64,000 nt of DNA from Bacillota bacterium (GTDB taxonomy: Bacteria > Bacillota > Sulfobacillia > Sulfobacillales > Sulfobacillaceae). Of the stretch, positions 62,562-64,000 are shown piece after piece. Under the pieces are notes generated by a model. It made no database searches, was not told the DNA's origin, and saw only the letters and a program-made list of their open reading frames with translations. The position numbers and the translations under genes are program-made. Every line of letters begins with the position of its first letter. Within the stretch, counting starts at the first letter, position 1. Where the stretch lies: the NCBI GenBank assembly GCA_026627385.1, contig JAPNUR010000015.1, positions 17,571 through 81,570 on the forward strand. The letters run 5' to 3'.

Positions 62562-62739
62562 GGGAAATCCCTCCTGACATGAGATGAGTGGATAAAACTG
62601 CGCACCGTGGCCGGGCGGCCGAAGACCAGCCGCCAGACGGGAGGTTGTCCCAAACTTCATGGAATTTTGCTAGCGTATCCTTTCTCGTGATTTAGGCGAT
62701 TTGCTCGCTTTTTGTTCGGTTTTTTCGGCAAGGTCACTT

Positions 62740-63700
62740 TTAACGCGTGTTGTGCAATAAGGGCAGGCCAGGAATTCGCGTCAACGTTTCTTCAATGAAG
62801 TAACCCGCCGACGCCATCCACCGTCAGACTTGTTGTCGATTAATCCAATGTTTGACGTTCTGTGCATGCGTGCGTCATGGTCTGTGAATCGATCGCATGG
62901 GTATTCGCCAACGTTTGGGTAAGAGGCCCAGGAGGCTCCATCAATTGCGTCATAAAAGTCCCGATGAGACTCTCCCGGCGGTGTCAGGATAAGTCACGGT
63001 CGAACCCTTTCGCGAGTGCTTCTAATGCCTGCGAGGCGCTGCCGTGTTGCCTTCTTGATACGCGTACCGTAAGCGCTGACGGACGCAAGTTTTCCCGAAT
63101 TTCGGCCCGTGGTCGAGCATATTCCGCTGTTTATGGATTAGTCAGTGTTGGCTGAGGGCGTGACCACCCAGTCCCCGCACCCTGCTTTGGTTCAGGCCTT
63201 CGCCCCATCGATGACCACGAGTCATCCGGGCGCGGGCAGGCGTCAAGCCGCGGGTGGTGAGATCCTGCAATAAGGGAGTGACCACCAAGTCATTTTCTGT
63301 CGCCCTGTCCACCAATCCCCAGACGCGATTGTGACCGTCGGCATCAATCTCTAAGGCGCTCACCACCAGCTGATCGGCTACGCATAACCCCTCGATCACC
63401 ACGACATCTCCGGTGCAATCGTCCAATCGACGTTGTCAAAAGTGGCCTACGGCTTGCTGCGTGGCTTGGATAAAGCGGCGGCTGGCGATACTTGTGCTGG
63501 GGCCAGGCTACTCCATCGCCGCCCAGACTTCGGCCCCGTGTTGAAGGGCTTGGCGCTGCGGATCATGACGTCATTTGGGCCCTGCCAACCGCTCCACCTC
63601 CGCCACCATCATCTGTTGCAAAACCTGCACTCCGACCTGGAACGACAGCGCTTATAAGCGGTCTTCGGCGTCATGGAACAGGTCCACTCATGGCGCCGTG
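62740..63700 (-). pseudogene. Decayed IS256-family transposase
   Basis: Fragments of a mutator-type transposase appear in changing minus-strand frames from right to left: VQVLQQMMVAEVERLAGPK near 63650, ATQQAVGHF and QLVVSALEIDADG near 63400 with ATENDLVVTPLLQDLTTRGL, then YAYQEGNTAAPRR, LLGLLPKT-like, and finally RWMASAGYFIEETLTRIPG ending at 62740. Frameshifts, in-frame stops and a gap after the N-terminal region show it is dead. DDE residues cannot all be found. Family is confident, exact element not. Confidence 0.75.
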
Positions 63701-64000
63701 ACCGGCTATTCGGGGAACAATTATATTTCTTGATGCCGGGATCCACTAGCGATTCCTTCTGATGATGGATCAGGCCTGTCCAGTAAGCCAGAGAGCCATC
63801 AGGATCACTAGTTTCAATTTCTACGAAAGATGGGTCATTCTCACTGACGGTGTCGAACGGGTGCGCCTAGGTTAAAGCTTTGACCACCAGCCCGAGCTCC
63901 AGGAGCATCCGGCCAAGATAGCGCCCGAAGTTGAGTCCGTAGAATTGGTGTAAAATCAGTCGATCAGCTAGGTGACATAATATCAAAAGTGCCACCTCAC
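63701..64000. other. Right edge, no intact gene
   Basis: About 300 nt with no supported gene. A short minus-strand frame reads LADRLILHQFYGLNFGRYLGRM and then stops at about 63870, which could be a piece of another transposase, but I cannot assign it. The sequence has the look of decayed mobile DNA running off the window. Confidence 0.35.

Noticed and set aside
62883..62896. GTGAATCGATCGCA resembling the LacI operator at 25.3 kb
   Set aside because: It lies inside the IS256 remnant, is only half-matched, and has no promoter or gene start near it.

Overview
The window looks like a chromosomal segment of a monoderm (Gram-positive type), moderately GC-rich Firmicute. A Sulfobacillus-like heterotroph or mixotroph is my best guess, by inference only. 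Supporting signs are strong AGGAGG-type ribosome binding sites, frequent GTG starts, a lipobox solute-binding protein, Bacillus-like PhoP boxes, no outer-membrane proteins, and large secreted Ser/Thr-rich surface proteins. No rRNA, tRNA or CRISPR array was seen. Most genes lie on the minus strand.

Region by region. (1) 0.6-9.5 kb: a sugar/polyol block. A LacI regulator, two CUT1 permeases, a lipoprotein binding protein, a short-chain dehydrogenase, an iron alcohol dehydrogenase and a ROK fructokinase run leftward; a sorbitol-type zinc dehydrogenase diverges from them. (2) 10.0-12.0 kb: a PHS-type MFS phosphate symporter behind six 11-bp-spaced PhoP-box hexamers, then a tiny zinc-ribbon gene behind four more. 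(3) 12.1-25.4 kb: a Ugp-type ABC transporter followed by SurE phosphatase, glycerophosphodiester phosphodiesterase, SDR, metallo-hydrolase, aldehyde dehydrogenase and acyl-CoA ligase. Upstream are thiolase, a FabG/PhaB-like reductase and a LacI regulator. A near-identical operator lies at the start of the regulator transcript and at the start of the transporter transcript, so this looks like one regulon for glycerophosphodiester/lipid breakdown products. (4) 26.2-28.0 kb: a TSUP exporter and a decayed stretch. (5) 28.0-38.5 kb: a secreted GH42-like enzyme, EamA exporter, FGGY kinase, M20 amidohydrolase, APC permease, BtpA-like protein and DeoR regulator, with a DegT aminotransferase diverging. 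This looks like a catabolic unit for an amide- or amino-linked sugar. (6) 38.5-48.2 kb: a glycosyltransferase-TPR protein and two tandem paralogous pairs, each a small ribbon-helix-helix protein plus a very large secreted Ig-repeat protein. (7) 48.2-62.3 kb: a glycan utilisation locus read leftward: GntR/LacI hybrid regulator, binding protein, two permeases, an unassigned glycosidase-like protein, a GxGYxYP protein with five beta-sandwich repeats, and a GH38 alpha-mannosidase. (8) 62.4-64.0 kb: mobile debris, namely a truncated ParM/actin-like gene and a decayed IS256-family transposase.

Two points stand out. None of the three CUT1 transporters has its own ATPase gene, which implies a shared MsmX-like ATPase elsewhere. 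The beta-sandwich module of the GxGYxYP protein also occurs twice in the upstream surface protein (43.8-47.7 kb), once as a circularly permuted unit set inside an Ig domain.
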